15,242 nt of DNA from PALSA-1355 sp041499515 (GTDB lineage Bacteria; Planctomycetota; Planctomycetia; Pirellulales; PALSA-1355), in the NCBI GenBank assembly GCA_041499515.1, contig JBGQKM010000138.1, positions 1-15,242 on the forward strand, given 5' to 3'. Shown one piece after another: positions 1-8,461 of this stretch. Made by a program: the position numbers and the translations under genes. The first letter of the stretch is position 1, and the number at the start of each line of letters is the position of its first letter. The notes beneath the pieces were generated by a model that was given only the letters and a program-made list of their open reading frames with translations, was not told where the DNA came from and did not search any database.

Positions 1-3000
1 CCACCAGAATGGCATTCTTGCATGCCAGCCCGATGAGCACGACGAATCCCACCTGAGTGAAGATATTGACGTCCAAATGGGCCGCCAGCACCGCCGCGAT
101 CGAGCACAACAGGCACATCGGCACCACCAGGATCACGGCCAGCGGCAGCGACCAGCTTTCGTATTGGGCGGCCAGCACCAGGAATACAAGCACCACGGCC
201 AAGACGAGCACCAGCAGGGCCGTATTGCCGGTTTGCAATTGCAGCAAGCCGAGCTCCGTCCATTCGGAGCGCATCGACCAACTGAGCTCGAGCTCGCGGT
301 CGACGACCTGCTCGATTTTTTCGATCGTCTCGCCAGAACTGAGACCGGGGGCCGAACTGCAGTTGATCGGCGCGGACGGATACATGTTGTAGCGCGCGAT
401 CAGCACCGGTCCGGTGACGTCGCGGACCGTGGCCAGCGAGCCGAAGGGCACCATCTGTCCGCGAGTGCTGCGGATTTTCAGTTGTTGCAAGTTATCGATT
501 TGCTCGCGGAAATTCTGGTCGGCCTGGACGTTGACCTGCCAGGTGCGGCCGAACAGATTGAAATCGTTGACGTACAGCGAGCCCAAATAGACTTGCAGCG
601 TGTTGAACACTTCGGACATCGAGACGCCCATGGTTTTGGCCGCGGTGCGATCGATATCGAGGTACAGCCAGGGGGTCTTGGCGCGGAAGCTTGTGAACGG
701 GTTTCGCAATCCGGGCGTTTGGGCGCCCCTGGCCACGATGTCGTCGGCCACGGTTTGCAACGACTCGAAGCCGGCGTTTCCGCGATCTTCGATCATGATC
801 TTGAAGCCACCGGCCGTGCCCAGCCCGTCCAGCGGCGGAGCGCCGAGCACATTGACCAGACCATCGCTGATCTCGCCCTGTAGATGACTCTGCAGCTCCG
901 CGGCCAGGGCATCGCCGGACAGGTGGGGCGCAAGCCGGTCATGGAAATCGTCGAGCATCACGTACATGGCGCCGAAGTTCGGCGCGTTGGCGTTCAATAG
1001 CAGCGACTGGCCGGAAATGGCCACGGTGTGTTTGACGCCCGGCGTTTTCCGCACGATCTCTTCGATCCGCTGCATCACCTGCTCGGTGCGGCCCGCGGAC
1101 GCCGAATCGGGCAACAGCAGATTGACCAGCAAATAGCCCTTGTCCTGGGGCGGAATAAACCCCTTGGGTGCTTGCGCGAAACTGGTGTACGTCAAGTGCA
1201 ACAGACCGCCGTAGCCCACCAGCACCAGCAAGCTGACTCGCAGCAGCCTGCCGACGGTCCAGGTGTACACGCGGCCGGTCTGGTCGAAGCCCTTGTTGAA
1301 CATGCGGAAGAAAAAGCCCAGCACGCGGTTCAGCGGCCAGGCCACGACGACGCCGGCGGTGGCTCCGGCCAGGGCCGCCACCCAGGGCTGCATGTCTTCG
1401 GTCACATTGGCCGGAAACCAATGATTCTCCACCATCCACGAGGTCAGGAATTCCCAACCGAGCCAGCCGCCGGCAATCACGAATGCCGGCCAAGGCAGCG
1501 GAGGCGCCGTGTGCTTGTCGCGCGGCCGCAACAACAGCGCGGTCAGTGCCGGGCTGAGCGTCAGCGAGTTGAACACCGAAATCATCATCGACACCGCGAT
1601 CGTCAGGGCAAACTGGCGGAAGAATTCGCCCATGATGCCGGTAATGAAGGCGCAGGGGACAAACACCGCGCTGAGCACCAGCCCCACCGCGATCACGGGG
1701 CCCGAGACTTGCTCCATGGCTCGAATCGTCGCGTCGCGCGGCGAGAGCCCATGCTCGATATGGTGCTCCACCGCTTCCACGACCACGATCGCGTCGTCGA
1801 CCACGATGCCGATGGCCAGCACCAGCCCAAACAGCGTGAGGTTGTTGAGGCTGAAGCCCATCGCCGCCATCACCGCGAAGGTGCCGATAATGGCCACGGG
1901 CACGGCAATCAGGGGAATGATGGCCGAGCGCCAGTTTTGCAAGAATATGAGCACCACCAGCGCCACCAAAATCACCGCGTCGCGCAGAGCCTTGAAAACT
2001 TCGTTGATCGACTCGGTAATGAAAGGCGTGGTGTCGTAGACGATCGAGTAATCGACGCCCTCTGGAAAACGGTCTTTGAGCTCCTCCATCTTGCCCCGCA
2101 CCAGCCGGGCGATATCCAACGCGTTGGACCCGGGCAACTGGTAGATCGACAGAGCCACCGAGGGCTGGCCGTCGAGCCGGCAGGTCTGGTCATAGCCCAG
2201 GGCGCCGAGTTCGATGCGGGCCACGTCGCGCAACCGCACGAGGCGTCCGGTCGCGTCGGTTTTCAGGATCATGTCGGCGAACTGTTCCGGATCGACCAGT
2301 CGCCCCATGGTGCTGATCGTGAACTGGAATACTTGTCCTTTTTGGACCGGCGGCTGGCCGATTTGTCCGGCGGCGACCTGGGTGTTTTGCTGTTCGATGG
2401 CCTGGGTGACATCGGTCGTGGACAGATTGCGCGACGCCATTTTCTCCGGGTCGAGCCACAGACGCATGCTATAGTCGCGCTGGCCGAGGTAGGTGATGTC
2501 GCCCACGCCGGGCAAGCGCGACAGCTCGTCCTTGAGTTGAATGGTCGCGTAATTGCTGAGGTACAAACTCTCGCGCACTCCGCCCGGCGAAAACAGATTG
2601 ACGATCATCAGCACGCTGGGTGACTTTTTCTTCACCGTGACGCCGCGCCGCTGGACCAGGTCCGGCAGGATCGGCTGGGCCAGGGCGACGCGATTTTGCA
2701 CCATCACCTGGGCCATGTTCAAGTCGACGCCGTTCTTGAACGTCACGGTCAGAATATACATGCCGTCGTTGGTGCATTGCGACGACATGTAGAGCATGTT
2801 TTCCACGCCATTGACTTGTTGTTCGATCGGCGCGGCAACGGTATCGGCGACCACCTGGGCGTTGGCCCCGGGGTACGTTGCCGAGACCTCGACCGTGGGC
2901 GGCGTGATGTCGGGATATTGCGCGATGGGCAACGTGAAAAGCGCGATGCCGCCGGCCAGCGTAACGACGATCGACAAGACGGCTGCGAAGATCGGCCGGT

Positions 3001-3022
3001 TGATGAAAAAATACGAAAACAC
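1..3022 (-). CDS. RND efflux permease (HAE1/AcrB family), second of a tandem pair, 3' end cut by window
   Basis: This is an inner-membrane proton-driven exporter of the AcrB/HAE1 family, probably for drugs or other amphiphiles. The 1007 codons in view end inside the TM11 motif GLACKNAILV, so about 100 or more C-terminal residues lie outside the window. The N-terminus VFSYFFINRPIFA is the family start. The proton-relay aspartates are D409/D410 in VVDDAIVVVE, and the AcrB K940 equivalent is the Lys in GLACKNAI. GTG at 3022 is chosen because the family N-terminus begins there and no in-frame ATG lies nearby. It starts 7 nt after the upstream permease stop with only a weak GAGA upstream, which suggests translational coupling. 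Relative to AcrB it has about 55 extra residues after TM6 (roughly residues 498-565) containing two hydrophobic stretches. It is a paralogue of the gene at 3030-6464. The family call is near certain; the substrate is unknown. Confidence 0.95.
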   Translation of the reverse strand, partial: MFSYFFINRPIFAAVLSIVVTLAGGIALFTLPIAQYPDITPPTVEVSATYPGANAQVVADTVAAPIEQQVNGVENMLYMSSQCTNDGMYILTVTFKNGVDLNMAQVMVQNRVALAQPILPDLVQRRGVTVKKKSPSVLMIVNLFSPGGVRESLYLSNYATIQLKDELSRLPGVGDITYLGQRDYSMRLWLDPEKMASRNLSTTDVTQAIEQQNTQVAAGQIGQPPVQKGQVFQFTISTMGRLVDPEQFADMILKTDATGRLVRLRDVARIELGALGYDQTCRLDGQPSVALSIYQLPGSNALDIARLVRGKMEELKDRFPEGVDYSIVYDTTPFITESINEVFKALRDAVILVALVVLIFLQNWRSAIIPLIAVPVAIIGTFAVMAAMGFSLNNLTLFGLVLAIGIVVDDAIVVVEAVEHHIEHGLSPRDATIRAMEQVSGPVIAVGLVLSAVFVPCAFITGIMGEFFRQFALTIAVSMMISVFNSLTLSPALTALLLRPRDKHTAPPLPWPAFVIAGGWLGWEFLTSWMVENHWFPANVTEDMQPWVAALAGATAGVVVAWPLNRVLGFFFRMFNKGFDQTGRVYTWTVGRLLRVSLLVLVGYGGLLHLTYTSFAQAPKGFIPPQDKGYLLVNLLLPDSASAGRTEQVMQRIEEIVRKTPGVKHTVAISGQSLLLNANAPNFGAMYVMLDDFHDRLAPHLSGDALAAELQSHLQGEISDGLVNVLGAPPLDGLGTAGGFKIMIEDRGNAGFESLQTVADDIVARGAQTPGLRNPFTSFRAKTPWLYLDIDRTAAKTMGVSMSEVFNTLQVYLGSLYVNDFNLFGRTWQVNVQADQNFREQIDNLQQLKIRSTRGQMVPFGSLATVRDVTGPVLIARYNMYPSAPINCSSAPGLSSGETIEKIEQVVDRELELSWSMRSEWTELGLLQLQTGNTALLVLVLAVVLVFLVLAAQYESWSLPLAVILVVPMCLLCSIAAVLAAHLDVNIFTQVGFVVLIGLACKNAILV
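1650..1695. repeat. Near-identical DNA tract shared by the two RND genes (copy at 5092-5137)
   Basis: The stretch encoding the TM5-TM6 region is almost identical in both permease genes, with 29 successive identical bases beginning at 1650 and 5092. A second such tract, of roughly 95 bp with scattered mismatches, lies at 107-200 and 3561-3654. The copies are in direct orientation about 3.4 kb apart. They reflect an old tandem gene duplication under strong protein constraint, possibly with gene conversion. Confidence 0.6.
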
Positions 3023-3029
3023 GGCGATC

Positions 3030-6000
3030 TCATTTCTGCAGGATAGGTTCGGCCGGCGGCGGGGCTTTGGGTCCGGCCGGCCGGCGTCGACGTCGTAGCC
3101 GACCGCTCCATTGGCGCAGCGGCCACAGGGTCAACAGACCCAGCGACAAGTGGCCGGCGCCACGCACGAGTCGCGAGGCGAACAGCGGCATCCCACTTAG
3201 CCAGTCGATGGTGGAAAAGAAGACCGGCGTGAGGAACAGACCGAAGAGCGTGACGCCGACCATGCCGCTGAACACGGCCGTGCCCAGCGTGCGGCGCATC
3301 TCGGCGCCGGCGCCGGTCGAGAGCATCAAAGGCGCCACGCCCAGAATGAACGCGAAGGAGGTCATCACGATCGGCCGCAGCCGCAAGCGGCAGGCCTCGA
3401 GAGTGGCTTGCCGGCGCGACTCGCCGGATTCGCGCTTCACCTTGGCAAACTCGACGATCAGGATCGCGTTCTTGCTGGCCAGCCCCACCAGCACCACGAA
3501 GCCGATCTGCGTAAAAATGTTGATGTCGTTCTTGGCCAGGTTCACGCCGACAATCGCGCTCAACAGGCACATCGGCACGACCAGGATCACGGCCAGCGGC
3601 AACGACCAACTCTCATATTGGGCCGCCAGCACCAGGAAGACCATCACCACGGCAAAACCAAAAATGACCATCGCGGTGTTGCCCGCCGTCAACTCGAGGT
3701 ATGCCATTTCCGTCCATTCGTAGGCCATCGACTTGGGCAACTCGACGCTGGCCACTTTCTCCATCACGTCGATCGCGTCGCGCGAGCTCACGCCCGGCTT
3801 GCCGGAGCCCATGATCGAGGCCGACGGGTACATGTTGTAGCGCGTCAGCACCAGCGGTCCGTTGACTTCACGGATGTTGGCCAGCGACCCCAGCGGGACC
3901 ATCGCGCCGGCGGCGTTGCGCACCTGGAGCTTGGGGATGTCCTCCACCTGATCGCGGAACTGCTGCTGCGCTTGCACGATGACCTGCCAGGTGCGGCCAA
4001 AGAGATTGAAATCATTGACGTACAACGAGCCCTGATAAACCTGGAGCGTGTCCGAAAAATCGCGCAGATTGACGCCCTTTTCCATGCACTCGCGCAGATC
4101 GGGCTCGATCTTCAACATCGGCACGTTGGCCCGGAAGGGGCTGAACAGGTTGGAAATCGTCGGTTGTTCGTTGCCCTTGCGGATCAAGTCCTCGGTCGTG
4201 GTTTGCAGGGCGTTGGACCCCACGTCGGTCCGATCTTCGACGACCAGCGTAAATCCGCCCGAGCGGCCGACGCCGCGCACCGGCGGCGGCGGCAGCACCT
4301 GAATCATCGCGCCTTCGATCTGTTTGAAGCCTTCGTTCAGCCTGGCGACGATGCTCGGGCTCCAGCGACTGGGGTCGCGGCGGTTATCGTAGGCGTCTAA
4401 ACCGATGAACAAGGAACCGAAGTTCGAACCGATCGCGTTGAGCGCAAACGACTGCCCTGAGATCCCCGTCACGTGCAGAATGCCCGGCGTGGCGTGCGCA
4501 ATCTTCTCGATTTGTCGAATGACCTTGGCGGTGCGCTCTTCGGAGGCCGCGTCGGGCAACTGCACGTTGATGAGCATGTAGCCCATGTCCTGATTGGGGA
4601 TGAAGCCTTTCGGGGTCTCCACGAATTGTCGATAAGTCAGCGCCAGCAGCCCGGCGTAAACCACCAATACCAGCAGGCTGACGTGCAGCAGCTTTCCCAC
4701 GATCCAGGTATAGACGCTGCCGAACATTTCGAAGCTGTGGTTGAACGCTCGGAACGCGATTTTGAGGATCTGATTGAGCGGCCAACCCACCACGACCCCC
4801 GCGACGGCGCCTGCCGCCACCGCCAGCCAGGGCATAGCCGTCACGAGCGTGCTGCCGGGCGCGGCCAGCTCGATGAAACGCGGCGCCAGCCGGTCCCAGC
4901 CCAACCACCCGCCCGCCAATGCAAACGCCAACCACGGCAACGGCGGAGCCACCTTTCCGCCGCGTGGCCGCAACAACACCGCGGTCAGCGCCGGGCTCAA
5001 GGTCAGCGAGTTGAACGTCGAGATGATCGTCGATACCGAAATCGTCAGCGCGAATTGGCGGAAAAACTGGCCCGTGATGCCGCTAATGAACGCGCAGGGG
5101 ACAAACACCGCGCTGAGCACGAGCCCCACCGCGATGACCGGCCCGGACACTTGCTGCATGGCCAGGATCGTCGCGTCGCGCGGCGCCAGGCCCGATTCGA
5201 TGTGATGCTCGACCGCTTCGACCACCACGATGGCGTCATCCACGACGATCCCGATGGCCAGCACCAGGCCGAAGAGCGTCAGGTTGTTCAGGCTGAATCC
5301 GAGAGCCGCCATGGCCGCAAACGTTCCGACAATCGCCACCGGCACCGCGACCAGCGGAATAATCGCGGATCGCCAGTTCTGCAGAAAGACCAACACCACA
5401 ACGGCGACCAGGATCACCGCATCGCGCAGGGTTTTGAAGACCTCTTTGATCGACTCGCGCGTATACGGCGTCGTGTCGAAGTTGATTTGCCAGACAATTC
5501 CCTCGGGAAAATCTTTGGCCAGATCCTCCATCTTCGCCAATACGTTGTCGCGAGTTTCCAGCGCGTTGGCATCGGGAAGCTGAAAGATCGGCATGTAGAC
5601 GGTCGGCTGACCATCGAACTGCACGCTGACGTCCTGGTTCTTCGCGCCCAATTCGACCCTTCCGATGTCTTTCACGCGGACAATCCGGCCGTCGGAGGTG
5701 GATTTGAGGATGATGTTCTCGAACTCCTCGACGTTGTCGAGCCGCCCGAGCGTGGTCATCGTGATCTGGAACTTCTGATCGCCGCGGATCGGCGGATTCC
5801 CGATGCTTCCGGCGGCCACCTGGGCATTCTGCTCGCGAATGGACTGCACCACGTCGCCGGCCGTCAAATTGCGCGCCGCCAGCTTCGCTGGGTCGACCCA
5901 AACCCGGATACTATAGTCGCGCTCGCCCGACAAGCTGACGTCGCTGACCCCTTCGACGCGAGCCAGTTCGTCTTTGAGCCGCGTGAGGGCATAGTTGCTC

Positions 6001-6464
6001 AAATAGAGCTGGTTGTAGCGGCGGTCGGGCGAGGAGATGGCGATGCCCATCAGAACGTCGGGCGAGCGCTTGCGGACGGTGACGCCGGTCTGCTTGATCA
6101 CTTCGGGCAACAAGGGGAGCGCCAGGCTGACCCGATTCTGAACCAGCACCTGTGCCATGTTGAGGTTGATGCCGTGGTTGAACGTAACGCTCAGGTTGTA
6201 CGAGCCGTCGTTGGTGCAGCTCGACGACATGTAGATCATGCCCTCGACGCCGTTGACCTGCTGTTCGATCGGCGCGGCGACCGATCCGGCCACGTCTTTG
6301 GCGCTGGCGCCGGGATAGTTGCACATGACCGACACGTTCGGCGGCGAAATGGGCGGGAATTGCGCCAGCGGCAGCGTGAAGGCCGAGATCGCGCCGGCCA
6401 GGGTGATGACGATCGAAAGCACCGAGGCGAAAATGGGGCGATCGATGAAGAATCGCGAGGTCAC
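3030..6464 (-). CDS. RND efflux permease (HAE1/AcrB family), first of a tandem pair, complete
   Basis: This is a complete 1144-residue HAE1/AcrB-type permease; typical members have 1030-1060. It starts VTSRFFIDRPIFASV. TM4 carries D409/D410 in VVDDAIVVVEAVEHH. TM10-11 carry K998 in GLASKNAILIVEFAK, and R1028 and T1035 in RLRPIVMTS, so all proton-relay residues are present. Porter-domain signatures include YPGASAKDV and NLFGRTWQV. About 55 residues more than AcrB sit after TM6 (about 502-571), with hydrophobic runs near PPLPWLAFALAGGWLGW and PWLAVAAGAVAGVVVGW. The tail is Arg/Pro-rich. The reading frame can be extended to a TTG at 6482, but GTG at 6464 has GGGAGAG (6471-6477) 6 nt upstream and matches the family N-terminus, so I prefer it. 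It lies 18 nt after the adaptor gene. Its partner is that adaptor, and possibly the downstream permease. Confidence 0.96.
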   Translation of the reverse strand: MTSRFFIDRPIFASVLSIVITLAGAISAFTLPLAQFPPISPPNVSVMCNYPGASAKDVAGSVAAPIEQQVNGVEGMIYMSSSCTNDGSYNLSVTFNHGINLNMAQVLVQNRVSLALPLLPEVIKQTGVTVRKRSPDVLMGIAISSPDRRYNQLYLSNYALTRLKDELARVEGVSDVSLSGERDYSIRVWVDPAKLAARNLTAGDVVQSIREQNAQVAAGSIGNPPIRGDQKFQITMTTLGRLDNVEEFENIILKSTSDGRIVRVKDIGRVELGAKNQDVSVQFDGQPTVYMPIFQLPDANALETRDNVLAKMEDLAKDFPEGIVWQINFDTTPYTRESIKEVFKTLRDAVILVAVVVLVFLQNWRSAIIPLVAVPVAIVGTFAAMAALGFSLNNLTLFGLVLAIGIVVDDAIVVVEAVEHHIESGLAPRDATILAMQQVSGPVIAVGLVLSAVFVPCAFISGITGQFFRQFALTISVSTIISTFNSLTLSPALTAVLLRPRGGKVAPPLPWLAFALAGGWLGWDRLAPRFIELAAPGSTLVTAMPWLAVAAGAVAGVVVGWPLNQILKIAFRAFNHSFEMFGSVYTWIVGKLLHVSLLVLVVYAGLLALTYRQFVETPKGFIPNQDMGYMLINVQLPDAASEERTAKVIRQIEKIAHATPGILHVTGISGQSFALNAIGSNFGSLFIGLDAYDNRRDPSRWSPSIVARLNEGFKQIEGAMIQVLPPPPVRGVGRSGGFTLVVEDRTDVGSNALQTTTEDLIRKGNEQPTISNLFSPFRANVPMLKIEPDLRECMEKGVNLRDFSDTLQVYQGSLYVNDFNLFGRTWQVIVQAQQQFRDQVEDIPKLQVRNAAGAMVPLGSLANIREVNGPLVLTRYNMYPSASIMGSGKPGVSSRDAIDVMEKVASVELPKSMAYEWTEMAYLELTAGNTAMVIFGFAVVMVFLVLAAQYESWSLPLAVILVVPMCLLSAIVGVNLAKNDINIFTQIGFVVLVGLASKNAILIVEFAKVKRESGESRRQATLEACRLRLRPIVMTSFAFILGVAPLMLSTGAGAEMRRTLGTAVFSGMVGVTLFGLFLTPVFFSTIDWLSGMPLFASRLVRGAGHLSLGLLTLWPLRQWSGRLRRRRRPAGPKAPPPAEPILQK

Positions 6465-6482
6465 GGCCGACTCTCCCAGCAA

Positions 6483-7697
6483 CTACTTCGGTGAGTGTTC
6501 CTTCCCCGCCGTGTCAGAGTCCGCCACTCTGGATCCCGCCTCGCTCGACTGCCCGGCGGTGGATTCGGCCACTTTGGGTTGCACCTCGGCCCCTGGCCGA
6601 ATGCGTTGCAGCCCGCTGACCACCACGCGCTCGCCTTCGGCGAGACCCTTGAGAATCACGCGCTGCCCCTGTTGGAGTTTGCCGACCTGCACGCGCCGGT
6701 ACTGCGCTTTGTTTTCGTTGTCGACCACGTACACGAACTTCTGTCCTTGATCGGTCCCTAACGACTCCTCGGAAACCAACAGCGCGTGATACGGTTGGCC
6801 CAACGGGAGCCGCACGCGGACAAACAGTCCCGGAGTGAGCAGATGGTCGGAGTTCTTGAAGACGCCGCGAATCTGCAACGTGCCGGTGCTGGGGTCGACC
6901 CGATTTTCGACGAAGTTGATCGTCCCGGAGTGCGGGAAACCGTCCTCATCGGCCAGGCCCATCATGACCGGCACCGCCCGCGCGTCGGCCGTTTTCGTCC
7001 GGCCCTCTTCCGTATTGCGGCGGATCCGCAGCAACGTCCGTTCGTCGACTTCGAAGTAGGCGTAGATCGGATCGACCGCGACGATCGTCGTCAGGATCGT
7101 TTCGTCCGCCCGGACCAGGTTGCCCGGATCGAGTTGCGTGCGACTGATGCGGCCGCTGATCGGTGCGCGGACTTTGGTGTAGTTGAGATTGAGTTGGGCC
7201 AATTCGATATTGGCCCTGACCATTTCGACGGCCGCCGCGGCTTCGGCCCGGTCGCCGGCAACCTGATCGAACTGCTCGCGCGAAATCGACTTGTTGCCAA
7301 CCAGTTTTTCCATCCGATCATAGTCCAGTGCCAGTCGCTTGAGATGGGCTTGGGCCTGCAGCAGGCTGGCCTTGGCTCGGGCGACTTCCGCCTGGTAGGG
7401 ACGCGGATCGATTTCAAACAGCACGGATTCCTTCTCGACGTCGCGGCCTTCCATGTCCTTGAAGTTGACTTTGTCGAGATAGCCGGTCACGCGCGCGCGG
7501 ATATCGATCGTTTTGATGGCCACCGTTCGGCCCGTGAAATCTTCGTAATCGGTGATCTCGCCGGAGGTCGGCAGTGTCACGAACACCTCCGGCGGCTTGG
7601 GCGCGACAATGGCTTGCTGCTGCTGTGGCTCAACGCAGCCGCAAATTCCGGCCAGCAGTACCAGCACCAACCAAGTCCGCGTCAGTAACCGTCCCAC
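6483..7697 (-). CDS. RND periplasmic adaptor (AcrA/MexA-type membrane fusion protein), probable lipoprotein
   Basis: This 404-residue HlyD/AcrA-family adaptor bridges an inner-membrane RND pump to an outer-membrane channel. The N-terminus MGRLLTRTWLVLVLLAGICG followed by C21 looks like a lipoprotein signal, so the protein is probably lipid-anchored in the periplasm. In order, the first lipoyl half (RARVTGYLDKV, VLFEIDPRPY, about 66-110) comes first. An alpha-helical hairpin rich in Ala, Leu and Glu follows (about 112-170). The second lipoyl half is LNYTKVRAPISGRISR (about 171-190), and then come the beta-barrel (VDPIYAYFEVDE) and the membrane-proximal domain to about 370. The tail is Ser/Glu-rich and probably disordered. 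The start is GTG at 7697 with GGGGAG (7706-7711) 8 nt upstream. It sits between the repressor and the two permeases, so one adaptor probably serves both pumps. Confidence 0.95.
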   Translation of the reverse strand: MGRLLTRTWLVLVLLAGICGCVEPQQQQAIVAPKPPEVFVTLPTSGEITDYEDFTGRTVAIKTIDIRARVTGYLDKVNFKDMEGRDVEKESVLFEIDPRPYQAEVARAKASLLQAQAHLKRLALDYDRMEKLVGNKSISREQFDQVAGDRAEAAAAVEMVRANIELAQLNLNYTKVRAPISGRISRTQLDPGNLVRADETILTTIVAVDPIYAYFEVDERTLLRIRRNTEEGRTKTADARAVPVMMGLADEDGFPHSGTINFVENRVDPSTGTLQIRGVFKNSDHLLTPGLFVRVRLPLGQPYHALLVSEESLGTDQGQKFVYVVDNENKAQYRRVQVGKLQQGQRVILKGLAEGERVVVSGLQRIRPGAEVQPKVAESTAGQSSEAGSRVADSDTAGKEHSPK

Positions 7698-7726
7698 TTT
7701 CGAATCTCCCCTGATGGCAAGAGCCC

Positions 7727-7748
7727 GGCGAACTCCGATCCGTTCGCC
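7727..7748 (-). other. Intercistronic hairpin between tetR and the adaptor gene
   Basis: GGCGAAC and GTTCGCC form a perfect 7-bp stem around an 8-nt loop in the 71-bp gap between the tetR stop and the adaptor start. On the minus-strand transcript it is not followed by a U-tract, so it is not a standard terminator. It could be a processing or stability element, or a partial attenuator that separates repressor from pump expression. It could also be chance in GC-rich DNA. Confidence 0.35.
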
Positions 7749-7768
7749 AAAACTCCAGAAAAAAACGA

Positions 7769-8419
7769 TCAGCCCACGTTTCGCCGCGCGCGCTCCTGCG
7801 GTGTAAGTATGCCGTGGAAGACCACGTCCACGATGTCCTGCGCCTGCACGTCGACACTCTTGGACTGGCCGCTGAAATAGTTGGTAAAAATCGTGCCGTA
7901 GAGCAGATTGCCGATGACGTCGGTAATCCGGTCCACCGGGATGTCGCGCACGCGCTTCTCGACGATCAGCGAGCGATAGATGATCCGCCAGCGCTCGACG
8001 TTGACGATGCGGTGTTCCATGAAAGTCGGCCTGGTACGATCCTTGAACTGGGCCCGTTCCTGGATCAGCAGCTCCACGAATTCGGAATGTTCGGCAAAGA
8101 AGGTCAAAAAGATGCGGATCCCGGTGGTGATCCGCTCCACCGGCTCGTCAATTCCTTCCAGGCTGGCATCGACCCGCTCGCGCAGCATGCGCATCACGCG
8201 GTCGGCGGCGGCCAGGAATAGTTCGCGCTTGCTGCGAAAGTAGCGGTACACGGTCCCCTTGCCGACACCAATGGTTTCACACAACAGTTGGGTATCGGTG
8301 TCGGTATAGCCGTGTTTGGCAAACAGGAGGGCCGCCTGCGTCAGGATCTCTTCCTTGCGGCTGGTCCACAGCTCCTCGCGGGAAACGCGTTTGGGCTTGT
8401 TTTGAGTCTTATTGGCCAT
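7769..8419 (-). CDS. TetR/AcrR-family transcriptional repressor of the efflux operon
   Basis: This 216-residue protein has a classic TetR N-terminal DNA-binding domain: EILTQAALLFAKHGY, then the helix-turn-helix TDTQLLCETIGVGKGTVYRYF followed by SKRELF (about residues 24-70). The all-helical C-terminal part (about 75-205) is the usual ligand-binding and dimerisation domain, including RIFLTFFAEHSEFVELLIQE. An upstream in-frame start at 8473 exists, but it would place the operator and the -10 box inside the gene. ATG at 8419 with GAGG (8427-8430) 7 nt upstream is therefore preferred. The gene is first in the operon, 71 nt before the adaptor, and has an 18-bp palindrome over its own transcription start. 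It very likely represses itself and the pump genes until an inducer binds. The inducer cannot be predicted from sequence. Confidence 0.95.
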   Translation of the reverse strand: MANKTQNKPKRVSREELWTSRKEEILTQAALLFAKHGYTDTDTQLLCETIGVGKGTVYRYFRSKRELFLAAADRVMRMLRERVDASLEGIDEPVERITTGIRIFLTFFAEHSEFVELLIQERAQFKDRTRPTFMEHRIVNVERWRIIYRSLIVEKRVRDIPVDRITDVIGNLLYGTIFTNYFSGQSKSVDVQAQDIVDVVFHGILTPQERARRNVG

Positions 8420-8442
8420 GGTTTCGCCTCGCGTAGTGGAGC

Positions 8443-8460
8443 TGACTGACCAGTCAGTCA
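8443..8460. promoter_or_regulatory. TetR-type operator (18-bp inverted repeat)
   Basis: TGACTGAC-CA-GTCAGTCA is a perfect inverted repeat with 8-bp arms and a 2-bp centre. It lies immediately downstream of the -10 box and over the predicted transcription start of the tetR-led operon. Its length, symmetry and position are those of a TetR-family dimer operator. Binding by the adjacent TetR protein is an inference from this placement. Confidence 0.8.
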
Positions 8461-8461
8461 A

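Noticed and set aside
1028..2623. Long plus-strand open frame (531 codons) opposite the second permease
   Set aside because: It is antisense to a clear RND gene in a codon phase that stays open because of GC-rich codon use. Its composition is His/Arg/Gln-rich and it has no recognisable domain.
4473..6494. Long plus-strand open frame (673 codons) opposite the first permease
   Set aside because: It is the same shadow effect, in the same phase relative to the paralogous gene as the frame at 1028-2623, which confirms that it mirrors the RND coding sequence.
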